A DNA stretch of 64,000 nt from Pseudodonghicola sp048268305 (GCF_048268305.1 NZ_JBLWVT010000004.1:186001-250000); one strand, 5' to 3'. Counted from the first letter of the stretch, positions 53,172 to 61,828 are shown. The notes: a model not told the origin generated them from the sequence alone. Program-made: numbers and translations.

Positions 53172-53230
53172 CCGTATTTGGAACGAGAAGAAGCAGGGGC
53201 GCCCCCATCTTCTTCTCGTTCCAAATACGG
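53172..53230. repeat. Near-perfect 59-base hairpin with 22-base arms
   Basis: Arms of 22 bases (53172-53193 and 53209-53230) are exactly complementary; the 15-base spacer itself contains GGGG/CCCC. It lies between the convergent GntR and amidotransferase genes, where it can act as a bidirectional terminator; the length and perfection are more than termination needs and suggest a dispersed repeat element. Confidence 0.8.
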
Positions 53231-53271
53231 GCGCCGCAGGCATCCCGGCGGGCGCAAGGCCGTCGGGATTG

Positions 53272-53991
53272 TCAGGCTTGAGGGGCGCGGTCCCCTTCGA
53301 AGAAGCGCGCGATGCTCTCGGCGAAGGCGCCCGTGTCGGCAGGGTCCGAGAGCGAGGCCAGCGCGCGGGCGGTGACGTCGGGGCCCAGCTCTGTGGCCAT
53401 CTCGCCGGTCAGGTCGGTGATGAACTCGCGGTCCATCTCCGGATGGTGCTGGGTGGTGTAGATGTGGCGCCCCAGCGCGAGGCCGGCGATCGGGCAGCCT
53501 TCCGAGCAGGCAAGGACGGTGGCGCCCTCGGGGGCGCGGATTACCTGTTCGCTGTGGCTGCCGTAGAGCCGCACCACATCGGGCAGGTCGCGGGCCCAGT
53601 CGGGGCGGGTCAGCATCCGGACGTGCAGCAGCCCATGCGCCCAGCCGCCGGGGTTGTCGCCGACCGCACCGCCCAGGGCCAGGGCGATCGCCTGATGGCC
53701 GAAGCAGATCCCCACCAGCGGTTGCCGGCGCGTCGCCATGTCCCGGATCAGCTCGAACAGCCGCAAGGTCCAGCCGGCGCCCGAGCGGGTCGAGGCCGGG
53801 CTGCCGGTGATCAGCGCCCCGTCGAAGCGGTCGATCTGTTCGGGAAAGACACCGTCCTTGACCGGAAACACCGTCGTCCGCCAGCCTGGGCGCACCAGGT
53901 GGATCAGGTCGGTGAATTTCGTGCCATCGTCCGGGTGGCGCCTGGCAAATGCGCTTTCATCCGTGTTCGTCATCAGAATGGCCAGATGCAT
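53272..53991 (-). CDS. Class I glutamine amidotransferase-fold protein (possible gamma-glutamyl hydrolase)
   Basis: A 239-residue class I GATase with nucleophile Cys in VGICFGHQAIA and His/Glu in TTQHHPEMDREF; the triad is intact. Stand-alone members remove glutamine amide nitrogen or hydrolyse gamma-glutamyl amides. It is divergent from a P450, glutamine-synthetase-like ligase and ferredoxin operon, across 78 bases that contain a dyad at 54022-54037. That pairing recalls aniline and polyamine loci, in which a GS-like ligase and a GATase-like protein form and split gamma-glutamyl amides. Confidence 0.85.
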   Translation of the reverse strand: MHLAILMTNTDESAFARRHPDDGTKFTDLIHLVRPGWRTTVFPVKDGVFPEQIDRFDGALITGSPASTRSGAGWTLRLFELIRDMATRRQPLVGICFGHQAIALALGGAVGDNPGGWAHGLLHVRMLTRPDWARDLPDVVRLYGSHSEQVIRAPEGATVLACSEGCPIAGLALGRHIYTTQHHPEMDREFITDLTGEMATELGPDVTARALASLSDPADTGAFAESIARFFEGDRAPQA

Positions 53992-54021
53992 GGGCGCCCG
54001 CCGGAATTCTTGTTTACATAT

Positions 54022-54037
54022 TTATGAAGCCTCATAA
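54022..54037. promoter_or_regulatory. Inverted repeat between the amidotransferase and P450 genes
   Basis: Perfect arms TTATGA and TCATAA around AGCC within an AT-rich stretch (about 54010-54045), conspicuous in this GC-rich DNA. It is a likely operator for the divergent promoters. GntR (52478) and IclR (59900) proteins are both candidates. Confidence 0.55.
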
Positions 54038-54069
54038 TATACATATGACGCTGACGCAGGAAAGCCCCG

Positions 54070-55329
54070 ATGACCCTCTGGACGCCGACCGACGACGGAT
54101 TTGCCGATCTGACCAGCCACGACAGCTTTGCCGAAGGGGCGCCGCACACTACCTTTGCTCGCCTGCGGCGCGACGATCCGCTGCACTGGACCGAATATAA
54201 GGACGGGCAGGATTTCTGGTCGGTCACCCGCCACGCCGATATCGCCGAGATGAACAAGAACACCGCCGTGTTCTCTTCGGCCCGCGGTATCCGGATGGAG
54301 GATCAGAGCTATGAGGAATACCTCGCCCGTCGCACCTTTCAGGAAACCGATCCGCCGGAACACAGCCAGACCCGCATGCTGCTGATGCGGGCCTTCTCGC
54401 GCCCGGTCATGGCGCAATACGAGGAGGATATCCGCGCGCTCTGCGACGAGATCCTCGACACCGCGCTGGAGCAGGGGACGTTCGACGCCACCCGCGACAT
54501 CGCCCGGCAACTGCCGATGCGGATGTTGGGCCGGGTGCTGGGCCTGCCCGAGGCGGACCTGCCCTGGCTGGTCGAAAAGGGCGACGCGCTGATCGCCAAT
54601 ACCGATCCCGATTTCACCACCCATGTCCTCGACAGGATGGACACCGACGCATTCCGCATGATGCCGTTCAATTCGCCTGCCGGGGCCGAGCTTTATGCCT
54701 ATGCCAAGGATCTGATGGCAGCCAGGGCGGCCTCGGGCGAGAGCGAGAGGGTGCTGCATCTGATCCGCCAGCCGGCGAAGGACGGCTCGGTGATCTCGGA
54801 GACAGAGTTTCGCAATTTCTTCTGCCTGCTGGTGGCCGCCGGCAATGATACCACCCGCTATTCCATCGCCGCCGGCATTCAGGCGCTCTGCCATCAGCCC
54901 GAGCTTCTGGGCCAGATGCAGGCGGGCGGCGACATCTGGGACACCGCGCCGGACGAGATCATCCGCTGGGCCACTCCGGCGCTCTATTTCCGCCGCACCG
55001 CGCTCAGTGATTACGAGATGCACGGCAAGACCATCAAGGCGGGCGACAAGGTGCTCTATTGGTTCGCCTCGGCCAATCGCGACGACAGGGTGTTCGATGA
55101 TCCGTTCCGGGTGAACCTTTTCCGCACCCCCAACCGGCACATGAGCTTCGGTCAGGGTGGGCCGCATGTCTGCCTCGGCATGTGGCTGGCGCGGCTCGAG
55201 GTGCGCGTCCTGTTCCAGGAGCTTGCCAGACGGTTGAAATCCATCGAACCTGCAGGCCCGCACAGGTTCCTGCGGTCGAACTTCGTCGGCGGGATCAAGG
55301 AATTGCCCGTCACCGTCACCCCGGCCTGA
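54070..55329 (+). CDS. Cytochrome P450 (CYP124/125/142-like subgroup)
   Basis: A 419-residue soluble class I P450. The I-helix oxygen motif is AAGNDTT (256-262), ExxR is Glu296-Arg299, and the heme Cys is Cys368 in FGQGGPHVCLG, with one residue more between Phe and Cys than in P450cam, as in the CYP124/125/142 group. It needs electrons from a ferredoxin; a [2Fe-2S] ferredoxin gene is three genes later, but no ferredoxin reductase is visible. The substrate is not clear from the sequence; the neighbours suggest an amine or its gamma-glutamyl derivative. Confidence 0.93.
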   Translation: MTLWTPTDDGFADLTSHDSFAEGAPHTTFARLRRDDPLHWTEYKDGQDFWSVTRHADIAEMNKNTAVFSSARGIRMEDQSYEEYLARRTFQETDPPEHSQTRMLLMRAFSRPVMAQYEEDIRALCDEILDTALEQGTFDATRDIARQLPMRMLGRVLGLPEADLPWLVEKGDALIANTDPDFTTHVLDRMDTDAFRMMPFNSPAGAELYAYAKDLMAARAASGESERVLHLIRQPAKDGSVISETEFRNFFCLLVAAGNDTTRYSIAAGIQALCHQPELLGQMQAGGDIWDTAPDEIIRWATPALYFRRTALSDYEMHGKTIKAGDKVLYWFASANRDDRVFDDPFRVNLFRTPNRHMSFGQGGPHVCLGMWLARLEVRVLFQELARRLKSIEPAGPHRFLRSNFVGGIKELPVTVTPA

Positions 55330-55339
55330 GGAGAGCCCG

Positions 55340-56629
55340 ATGAAACCCCGCCTGCGCGCCCTGTTCTGCGATCACCTCAGCATCATGCGCGGCAAGTATC
55401 TGCCGCAGTCCAAGATCGGCGACGACGGCACCCGGTTCTGCCGGTCGGTCTTCGGCACCCATTACGACCGCGATCTGCTGAATGCGCCGGGCGCCATGGT
55501 CTATCAGGGCCTGCCGGACATGGAGCTGAAATGGCGCCATGACGACATCCGCGACAGTTGGGACGAGAATACCCAGATCGTGCTGGGCGATCTCTATGAC
55601 GATGCCGGCGAACCGCTACCGCTCTGCCCCCGTGGGGCGCTGAAACGCGCCGTCGCCGCCTGGGGCGAGATCGGGTTGAAACCCAAGGTCGGGATCGAGC
55701 TTGAGGCCTATGCGCTGCAGGGGGATGAGGCCGGGCGGCTGGAACCCTATGATACCCCCGGCGGGGTGGTCTATGGCACCGGCCCCTTCGCCGATCCGCT
55801 GCGGTTCAACGACCGCATCTGGGAAATGGCCGATCGTCTGGGCTTCTCGCTCGACATGGTCACGGCGGAATTCGACGCGCCGCAATTCGAATATACGCTG
55901 ACCTTCGATGATGCGGTCAAGGCGGTCGACGATATCGTCCTCTTCCGCCTGATGGCGCGCGAGGTGGCGCTGGAATATGGCGTGGTGCTGACCTTCATGC
56001 CGAAGCCGATCGCCGAGGCCGGCGGGTCGGGGATGCACATCAATTTCTCCTTCGCGGATGACGCGGGGGGCAACGCGCTTTCCTCCGGGCCCAAGGGCGG
56101 GCCGGAGCATATGAACGATCTGGCGAAGAACTGTCTGGCCGGGCTGTTGCATCATCACAAGGGGTTGGCCGGGCTGATCGCCCCCACCGCGAATTCCTAT
56201 CTCAGGCTACAGCCCGGGTCGCTGTCGGGCTATTGGAGGAACTGGGGCGGCGATCATCGCAACGTGACCACCCGGATTTCTTCGGAAGGCGGGTCGAAGG
56301 CGCGGCTGGAACACCGGATGGCGGACGCCAGCGCCAACCCCTATACCGCCGTCGCCGCCGTGTTGCAGGCCGCGCTTCTGGGGGTGAAGACCGGCTATGC
56401 CCTGCCACCGATGGAAACTGGCGACGGGTTCGAGAGGACCGATGCCAGGGACGGCGCCGCCAACGACCTGAAGGGCGCGGTGGATGATCTCGAGAAGGAC
56501 GTCGCGCTGACGGCGGCGGTCGGTGCCGATCTGGTCGCCAACCACGTCTTCATGAAGCGGAAGGAGGCGCGCAAGACCCGCGATCTCGAAGGCGACGCGC
56601 TGCGCGATTTCTACGTCTATTTCATCTGA
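55340..56629 (+). CDS. Glutamine-synthetase-like gamma-glutamyl ligase
   Basis: A 429-residue GS-superfamily ligase. The catalytic domain holds GSGMHINFSF, the PGSLSGYWRNWGGDHRNVT region and LEHRMADASANPY, which match the GS ATP and metal sites. The N-terminal beta-grasp part and the short length resemble GlnT/PuuA-type enzymes rather than GlnA. It would join glutamate to an amine with ATP. It begins 10 bases after the P450 stop, so the two are co-translated. A true glutamine synthetase function is less likely in this context. Confidence 0.88.
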   Translation: MKPRLRALFCDHLSIMRGKYLPQSKIGDDGTRFCRSVFGTHYDRDLLNAPGAMVYQGLPDMELKWRHDDIRDSWDENTQIVLGDLYDDAGEPLPLCPRGALKRAVAAWGEIGLKPKVGIELEAYALQGDEAGRLEPYDTPGGVVYGTGPFADPLRFNDRIWEMADRLGFSLDMVTAEFDAPQFEYTLTFDDAVKAVDDIVLFRLMAREVALEYGVVLTFMPKPIAEAGGSGMHINFSFADDAGGNALSSGPKGGPEHMNDLAKNCLAGLLHHHKGLAGLIAPTANSYLRLQPGSLSGYWRNWGGDHRNVTTRISSEGGSKARLEHRMADASANPYTAVAAVLQAALLGVKTGYALPPMETGDGFERTDARDGAANDLKGAVDDLEKDVALTAAVGADLVANHVFMKRKEARKTRDLEGDALRDFYVYFI

Positions 56630-56639
56630 GGGGGCGGCG

Positions 56640-56957
56640 ATGCACGTGATCTGGAAACTGCCCGGCGGCGGAGAGATCGCCGCCGAGGTGGTCGAGGGGC
56701 TGAACCTGATGGAGGCGGCCGTCGCCAATTCCGTGCCCGGGGTGATCGGCGAATGCGGCGGCTGCCTCAGCTGCGCGACCTGCCATGTCTTCGTGGCCGA
56801 AGACTGGGCGGATCGCGTCGGCGGCCCGGGCGAGACCGAGGATGTGATGCTCGACATGGTGGCGGGGGAGCGCCGCCCCTCCAGCCGGCTCAGCTGCCAG
56901 ATCATCGCCGCCGCCCGGTTGGACGGTCTGGTGCTCGAGGTGCCGGAGGAGATTTGA
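56640..56957 (+). CDS. [2Fe-2S] ferredoxin, adrenodoxin/putidaredoxin type
   Basis: A 105-residue ferredoxin with the cluster ligands C-x5-C-x2-C in ECGGCLSCATCHVFV and the fourth Cys in RLSCQI. This is the type that feeds class I P450s. It begins 10 bases after the ligase stop. The conserved C-terminal region and the DMVAGERRPSSR segment match adrenodoxin-type proteins. Confidence 0.93.
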   Translation: MHVIWKLPGGGEIAAEVVEGLNLMEAAVANSVPGVIGECGGCLSCATCHVFVAEDWADRVGGPGETEDVMLDMVAGERRPSSRLSCQIIAAARLDGLVLEVPEEI

Positions 56958-57076
56958 GCCGTCGCGGGTGATGCAACTGAGGCGCTTTCGGACGCAAAGC
57001 GGTGGCTGCCGGCTTGCCTTCGCCCACGCCGCCCCGCAGGATGCGCCGAGCGTAACGAGAGATCCGTGGTAAACCC

Positions 57077-57787
57077 ATGACCCAGCAGACTGAAATTCCC
57101 GATATCGCCGCCGAATGCCTTGGCGTCAAAGTGCCCGCCTCGCGCTTTCTGCACGACAAGCGGATCGAGCGGATCAATGCCGCCGAATACGAGGGGCTGG
57201 AGATGGCCGGCGCCCTGCATGTGGTGGGCGAAGACGACGTGGTGCTGGAAATCGGCGCCGGTATCGGTCTGGTCGGCGCGGTGATCGCCGCCAATGCGAA
57301 ACCGCGCCTGGTGCGCTCGTTCGAGGCCAATCCCGAACTGATCCCGGCGATCGAGGCGCTCTATGCCGCCAATGGGCTGGGCGATCGGATCTCGGTGCAC
57401 AACAAGGTGCTGGTCAGCGCGCCCGAGCGGCCCGAAAGCATGACCTTTCATATTCACAGCAGCTATCTCGGCTCCTCGCTGATCGAGCCGGAGAATCGCG
57501 AAACCCGTGCCGTCGAAGTGCCCACCGCCAGTTTCCAGGAGGTCTGCGCCGATCTGAAGCCGACGGTCCTGGTGATGGATATCGAGGGCGGCGAACGCGA
57601 TATCCTGCTGCATGCCGATCTCAGCCCGTTCCGCGCCATGGTGCTGGAATTCCACCCCAACGCCTATGGCGTCAGCGGGATGCGTGAATGCAAGAATGTC
57701 CTGCGCGAGGCCGGCTTCGAACGGGTGGCCGACAAGTCCACCCGCACGGTCTGGACCTGCGTGCGCGAAACGGCCCCGGCGGCGTAA
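57077..57787 (+). CDS. FkbM-family methyltransferase
   Basis: A 236-residue SAM-dependent methyltransferase of the FkbM type: SAM-binding VLEIGAGIGLVGAVIA and SFEANPELIPAIEALYA, then LVMDIEGGERDILL. The 119-base gap to the ferredoxin holds nothing notable. Whether it belongs to the P450 operon is uncertain; it could modify the pathway product or be unrelated. Start ATG 57077 with GTGGTAAACCC upstream, a weak ribosome-binding site. Confidence 0.82.
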   Translation: MTQQTEIPDIAAECLGVKVPASRFLHDKRIERINAAEYEGLEMAGALHVVGEDDVVLEIGAGIGLVGAVIAANAKPRLVRSFEANPELIPAIEALYAANGLGDRISVHNKVLVSAPERPESMTFHIHSSYLGSSLIEPENRETRAVEVPTASFQEVCADLKPTVLVMDIEGGERDILLHADLSPFRAMVLEFHPNAYGVSGMRECKNVLREAGFERVADKSTRTVWTCVRETAPAA

Positions 57788-57836
57788 TCCGCGCGCCCGG
57801 GCCTTTTTCTAGCTGAAAATATCCCCGCCGGAGGCA

Positions 57837-57876
57837 GCGCCCGGAACGGGCGCATCGGCCCGCCGACAGGCGGGCC
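57837..57876. terminator. Tandem hairpins between methyltransferase and aminotransferase genes
   Basis: First stem GCGCCCG/CGGGCGC with a GAA loop (57837-57853), second stem GGCCCGCC/GGCGGGCC with a GACA loop (57857-57876). They stand between convergent genes. Upstream, CTAGCTGAAAATATCCCCGC followed by CGGAGGC looks like a short element that I recall from other Rhodobacterales intergenic regions, unverified. Confidence 0.6.
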
Positions 57877-57888
57877 TTGCTCTGCGGT

Positions 57889-59244
57889 TCAGCTCGCCGC
57901 CGCCAGCCCCTTGTCGAGCGCGGCAAGGATCACGTCGATATCGGCTTCGCTGATCACCAGGGCCGGCGACAGGATGACATTGGGGCCCGAGACCCGCACC
58001 ATGGCGCCCGCCGCATAGGCGACCTCCTGCACGGTGTTGATCGCGGGCTTTGCGATCGGGGTCTTCTTGGCGCGGTCGCTGACCAGCTCCAGCGCGCTCA
58101 TCAGGCCGTGGCCGCCGCGCACGTCGCCGACGATGTCGTATTTCTCCTGTAGCGCCAGCAGGCCCTGATGGATCTGGGTACCCCGCGCCGCCGCGTTCTG
58201 CGCCACATCGAGCCGCTTGGTCTCGGCCAGACAGGCCAGCGCCGCCGCCGCCCCCACCGGGTGGCCGGAATAGGTATAGCCATGGCCGATCGACGCGCGG
58301 CCGGTCTCGTCCGTCTCGAAGACCTCGGCCACATGGTCGGCGATCATCACCGCGCCGAAGGGGAAATAGCCGTTGGTGATCGCCTTCGCCGTGGTCATCA
58401 TGTCGGGCCGCACGCCCCAGTGCCGTGACCCGGTCCAGGAGCCGGTGCGGCCGAAGGCGGTGATCACCTCGTCGGCGATCAGCAGGATGCCGTGTTTCGA
58501 ACAGATCTCGCGCACGCCCGGCATGAAGCTCTCATGTGGCGGGATCACCCCGCCGGCGCCCAGCACAGGTTCCATGATGAAGGCGGCGATGGTGTTCGCG
58601 CCCTGAAAGGCGATCTCGTCCTCGAGCGCGGCAAGGCAGAGCTGCGCGAGCTTCGCCGGGTCGCTTTCGTTGAACGGGTTGCGATAGGTATAGGGCGCCG
58701 GGATGTGGAAACAGCCGGGCAACAGCGGCTCGTAGGGCGCGCGGAAGTTCTGGTTGCCGTTGACCGAGGCGGCACCGAAATGGGTGCCGTGATAACCCTT
58801 CTTCAGCGACAGGTACTTGATCCGCCCGGCCTCGCCCCGGATCTTGTGATACTGCCGCGCCAGCCGCAGCGCGGTTTCGACGGAATCGCCGCCGCCCGAG
58901 GTATAGAAGGCGCGGCTCAGCCCGTCGGGGGCGAAGAAATCGCGCAGCTCTTCCGACAGTTGGATCACCGCATCATTGGTGGTGCCGCGAAAGATCGAAT
59001 AATAGGGCAGGGTGTCGAGCTGGGCGGTGATCGCATCCTTCACCGGCTGGCAGGAGAAACCGAGGTTCACGTTCCACAGCCCGCCGACACCATCGACCAC
59101 CTCATGCCCGTCGACATCGGTGATCCGCACGCCGGTGCCGCCGGTGACGATGGTCGGCGGGTTCTTCAGGCTGTCGGCGGGATGCGCCATCGGATGCCAC
59201 AGCGACCGGGCGTTATGCTCTTTCAGGAAATTGGCGTCTTTCAT
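57889..59244 (-). CDS. Class III aminotransferase
   Basis: A 451-residue PLP enzyme with GGVGGLWNVNLGF near the N terminus, YTSGGGDSVETALRLARQY, DEVITAFGRTGSWTGS for PLP contacts and the Schiff-base Lys in TTAKAITNGYFPFG. It is a different subgroup from the 41032 enzyme. The start ATG 59244 overlaps the HAD gene stop (TGATG). It lies in the unit IclR-HAD-aminotransferase and may move the amino group of a pathway intermediate to pyruvate or an oxo acid. Confidence 0.9.
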   Translation of the reverse strand: MKDANFLKEHNARSLWHPMAHPADSLKNPPTIVTGGTGVRITDVDGHEVVDGVGGLWNVNLGFSCQPVKDAITAQLDTLPYYSIFRGTTNDAVIQLSEELRDFFAPDGLSRAFYTSGGGDSVETALRLARQYHKIRGEAGRIKYLSLKKGYHGTHFGAASVNGNQNFRAPYEPLLPGCFHIPAPYTYRNPFNESDPAKLAQLCLAALEDEIAFQGANTIAAFIMEPVLGAGGVIPPHESFMPGVREICSKHGILLIADEVITAFGRTGSWTGSRHWGVRPDMMTTAKAITNGYFPFGAVMIADHVAEVFETDETGRASIGHGYTYSGHPVGAAAALACLAETKRLDVAQNAAARGTQIHQGLLALQEKYDIVGDVRGGHGLMSALELVSDRAKKTPIAKPAINTVQEVAYAAGAMVRVSGPNVILSPALVISEADIDVILAALDKGLAAAS

Positions 59245-59903
59245 CAACACAGCTCCTTGCTGAGGCCGAGCATCTGCAGGGCCTGGGAATAGCTCGTCGC
59301 CGGATCGGCGACGTCGAAATGGACATGCGGCAGGCCGACCGCCGCGGCGCCGGCGATATTGCGGCGCTGATCGTCGACGAAGACGCAGGCCGCGGCGGGC
59401 AGGCCCAGTTGGTCGAGACAGGCGGCATAGGCGCGCGGATCGGGCTTGAGGATGCCGGTATGGGTGGCGTCGACGATGACGTCGAAATCGGCCAGAAACG
59501 GCAGCCGGTCGCGAAAATCGGCGCCATAGAACAGATCAAGCTCGTTCGACAGGATGGCAAGCCCCAGCCCCGCCGCCTTGACCGTCGCGATGGCGGCGCG
59601 GAATTCCGGGCGGATCACCGCCTCGGGATCGGCGCCACGGGCGGCGCGAACGAACTGGCTCATCTCGGTCCAGTCCTTTCCCACCAGCCGGCCCACCTCG
59701 GCCGCGCGGGCCTGCCAGTAATCGCGTTCGGTGATCGCGCCCGCCTGCATCTCGCGCCAGAGCGCATCGGTCTCGGGCGCGAAGGGCCCCTGCCAGGTCA
59801 GCGTGCCGGGGGCCAGCCCGAGTGCCGCTTCGCTCAGCGCATGGGTTTCGAACAACGTGCGGGTGATCACGCCGCCGAAGTCGAGGATCAGCGCGCGGTT
59901 CAT
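59244..59903 (-). CDS. HAD-superfamily hydrolase (class IA, YihX-like)
   Basis: A 219-residue HAD protein with motif I LILDFGGVITR (one catalytic Asp; the second Asp of D-x-D is Gly, as in a common subgroup), motif II SNELD, Lys and motif IV in CVFVDDQRRN. Such enzymes are phosphatases or haloacid-type hydrolases; the Gly at the second position makes a phosphatase less certain. It is translationally coupled to both neighbours (ATGA with the IclR stop). Confidence 0.8.
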   Translation of the reverse strand: MNRALILDFGGVITRTLFETHALSEAALGLAPGTLTWQGPFAPETDALWREMQAGAITERDYWQARAAEVGRLVGKDWTEMSQFVRAARGADPEAVIRPEFRAAIATVKAAGLGLAILSNELDLFYGADFRDRLPFLADFDVIVDATHTGILKPDPRAYAACLDQLGLPAAACVFVDDQRRNIAGAAAVGLPHVHFDVADPATSYSQALQMLGLSKELC

Positions 59904-60679
59904 GCGGCCACCTGCCGGGGGTAATCGGCCGGGCAGAGCCCGCCGATGCCTTGCGTCAGATCAAGCGCGGCGCGGCGCAGTTCGGCCCGGATCAGGGCGC
60001 GGGCCTGCGCTGTCATCCGGGTGACCGGGGCGGCGACGGCGATGGCGCCCAGCGGCCTGCCATCGGGGCCGAAGATCGGGGCGGCATGGGAATGGACATC
60101 GGCCTCGAACCCGCCGATGGATTCCGCGATGCCCTCGGCGCGGATCGCCGCAAGCTGCGTCCGGATCGCCTTGGGATCGGTCAGCGTGTCGGCGGTATGG
60201 GCAACCAACGGGCGGGCCAGAACCCGGTCGACAAAGGCGGGATCGGCGAAGGCCAGCACCGCCAGCCCGGAGGCGGTGCCGTGATAGGTGACGACCTCGG
60301 CATCCTCCATCATCACCTTGGTGGCGTGGCGCGGGCTATAGGCATGGGCGATGGTGTTCAGCACCTCGTCCTTGGCGAGCGAGACATGGGTGGTCTCTCC
60401 GGTCGCCGCGCTCAGCCTGTCGAGCATCTGCCGCGAGACGCTCAGAATCGGCACCGCTACCTCGCGCAGCGCGGCCAGGCGCAGAACCTCCGGCCCCAGC
60501 CGATAGGCGCGCTCCGGTCCGGCCTGTTCGACGAATCCCGCCTCCTGCAACTCGCTCATCAGGCGATAGGCGGTGGCCTTGTTCAGCCCCGATAGCCGCG
60601 TCAGATCGCTCAGCCCGATCTCGGTTCGGGTCTGGTTGAAAAATGTCAGCAGAGACAAGGCTTTGGTGACTGTTCCCAT
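59900..60679 (-). CDS. IclR-family transcriptional regulator
   Basis: A 259-residue IclR protein: HTH in LSDLTRLSGLNKATAYRLMSEL (residues 21-42) and a GAF-type ligand domain ending in DVHSHAAPIFGPDGRPLGAI. It is the first gene of the IclR-HAD-aminotransferase unit and divergent from the second TTT transporter, whose upstream region has GGTTC/GAACC arms (60798-60814). The start ATG 60679 follows AGGAAG. Confidence 0.9.
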   Translation of the reverse strand: MGTVTKALSLLTFFNQTRTEIGLSDLTRLSGLNKATAYRLMSELQEAGFVEQAGPERAYRLGPEVLRLAALREVAVPILSVSRQMLDRLSAATGETTHVSLAKDEVLNTIAHAYSPRHATKVMMEDAEVVTYHGTASGLAVLAFADPAFVDRVLARPLVAHTADTLTDPKAIRTQLAAIRAEGIAESIGGFEADVHSHAAPIFGPDGRPLGAIAVAAPVTRMTAQARALIRAELRRAALDLTQGIGGLCPADYPRQVAA

Positions 60680-60797
60680 GGGGTCTTCCTGTTTCGTCCC
60701 CGGTCGTGCGGCGTGGCGGCTGGGCGATCCGCTGCGGGGTATTCGGCAATTTTCTTGACAGATCGGCAGACGGGCTGTCAATCTAAATCAAACCAAT

Positions 60798-60814
60798 GGT
60801 TCGAATAATGAACC
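60798..60814. promoter_or_regulatory. Inverted repeat upstream of the second TTT operon
   Basis: GGTTC and GAACC are separated by 7 bases, and AACC just before (60791-60794) adds a further half-site. GTTC/GAAC half-sites are common in IclR operators. It lies 21 bases before the TctC start and next to the divergent IclR gene. Confidence 0.55.
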
Positions 60815-60834
60815 GATCGACAAGGAGGTCCAGA

Positions 60835-61773
60835 ATGAAACTCACCCACGCCCTGATCGGCGCGGCTGCGGTGGCCGTGACGACGGCCGGTGCGGCCCTG
60901 GCCGACTATCCGGAAAAGCCCGTCAATTTCATCGTGCCCTGGCCGCCGGGCGATCTGGAAGACGTGCTGACCCGGATGATCGCCGAGGACTTCCAGAAGG
61001 CATACGGCGTCGCCGCGGCGGTGGTGAACAAGCCGGGCGGTGGTGGTGGCCCCTTTCCGGGCGCCATCGAGGTCGCCAATGCCCCGGCGGATGGCTATAC
61101 CATCGGCTCCTTCGTGATCGGTGTGCCGGTGGTTGGCCATCAGATCGACATCCCGCCGCTGACGCCCGCCAAATTCGATCCGCTGGGGATCTTTCTGACC
61201 TATCCCTTCGTGATCGCCACCAGCGGCGACGCGCCCTATTCGACGATGGAAGAGCTGGCGGCCTATGCCAAGGATCACGATGTGGCGCTGGGCCATTTCG
61301 GTGACGTGCTGACGCCGACGCAGGTGACCAAGGCCTTCGCCAAGACCGCCGGCTTCGAATTCGCCTCTGACGCCGCCTTCGACGCGCTCGATTGCAACAC
61401 GCTGGCGAGCGGAGATGCCGATGTGATCAACACCACGCTGCAACTGATCCTGCCCTGCCTCGACAGCGTCAAGGTGCTGGTCTCGATCACCGATCAACGC
61501 ATTCCTCTGATCCCCGACACGCCCACCATCGGCGAGCTTGAGCCCAGCCTCGACATCGCGCTGTGGAATGGGCTTTTCGTCACCAAGGACACTCCGCAGG
61601 ACGTGCGCGACAAGATCATCGCGGTGGCCAAGACGTCGATGCTGAGCGATCGCGCCCAGGCCGTCGCCAAGGAGACCGGCGCGCTGGTCTATTGGCAGGA
61701 CGCCAAGGAGAGCGAGGCGCGCATCGCCAAGGATATCGACACCGTGGCCCGCATTGGCGAGCTGCTGAATTGA
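60835..61773 (+). CDS. TTT transporter periplasmic binding protein (TctC/Bug family), second system
   Basis: A 312-residue exported protein: signal peptide 1-23 (ending in ALA), then ADYPEKPVNFIVPWPPGD and VVNKPGGGGGPFPGA, the two family loops. It differs from the usual Bug protein in the PGDLED stretch and has an internal Cys pair (LDCNTLASG and LPCLDS) that could form a disulfide. AAGGAGGTCCAG precedes the ATG. Second TTT system, controlled by an IclR regulator. Confidence 0.92.
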   Translation: MKLTHALIGAAAVAVTTAGAALADYPEKPVNFIVPWPPGDLEDVLTRMIAEDFQKAYGVAAAVVNKPGGGGGPFPGAIEVANAPADGYTIGSFVIGVPVVGHQIDIPPLTPAKFDPLGIFLTYPFVIATSGDAPYSTMEELAAYAKDHDVALGHFGDVLTPTQVTKAFAKTAGFEFASDAAFDALDCNTLASGDADVINTTLQLILPCLDSVKVLVSITDQRIPLIPDTPTIGELEPSLDIALWNGLFVTKDTPQDVRDKIIAVAKTSMLSDRAQAVAKETGALVYWQDAKESEARIAKDIDTVARIGELLN

Positions 61774-61828
61774 TCGGGCAGGGGCCGGGGCACATCGCTC
61801 CGGCCCTGTTTCTTCGGGGGCAATCCGC

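Noticed and set aside
56958..57076. Regulatory RNA or small gene between ferredoxin and methyltransferase
   Set aside because: No start codon with coding character, no stem-loop with T-tract.
60755..60760. TTGACA as the -35 of the second TTT operon
   Set aside because: The hexamer is perfect but no acceptable -10 lies 16-18 bases downstream (TCAATC at 17), so I did not annotate a promoter there.
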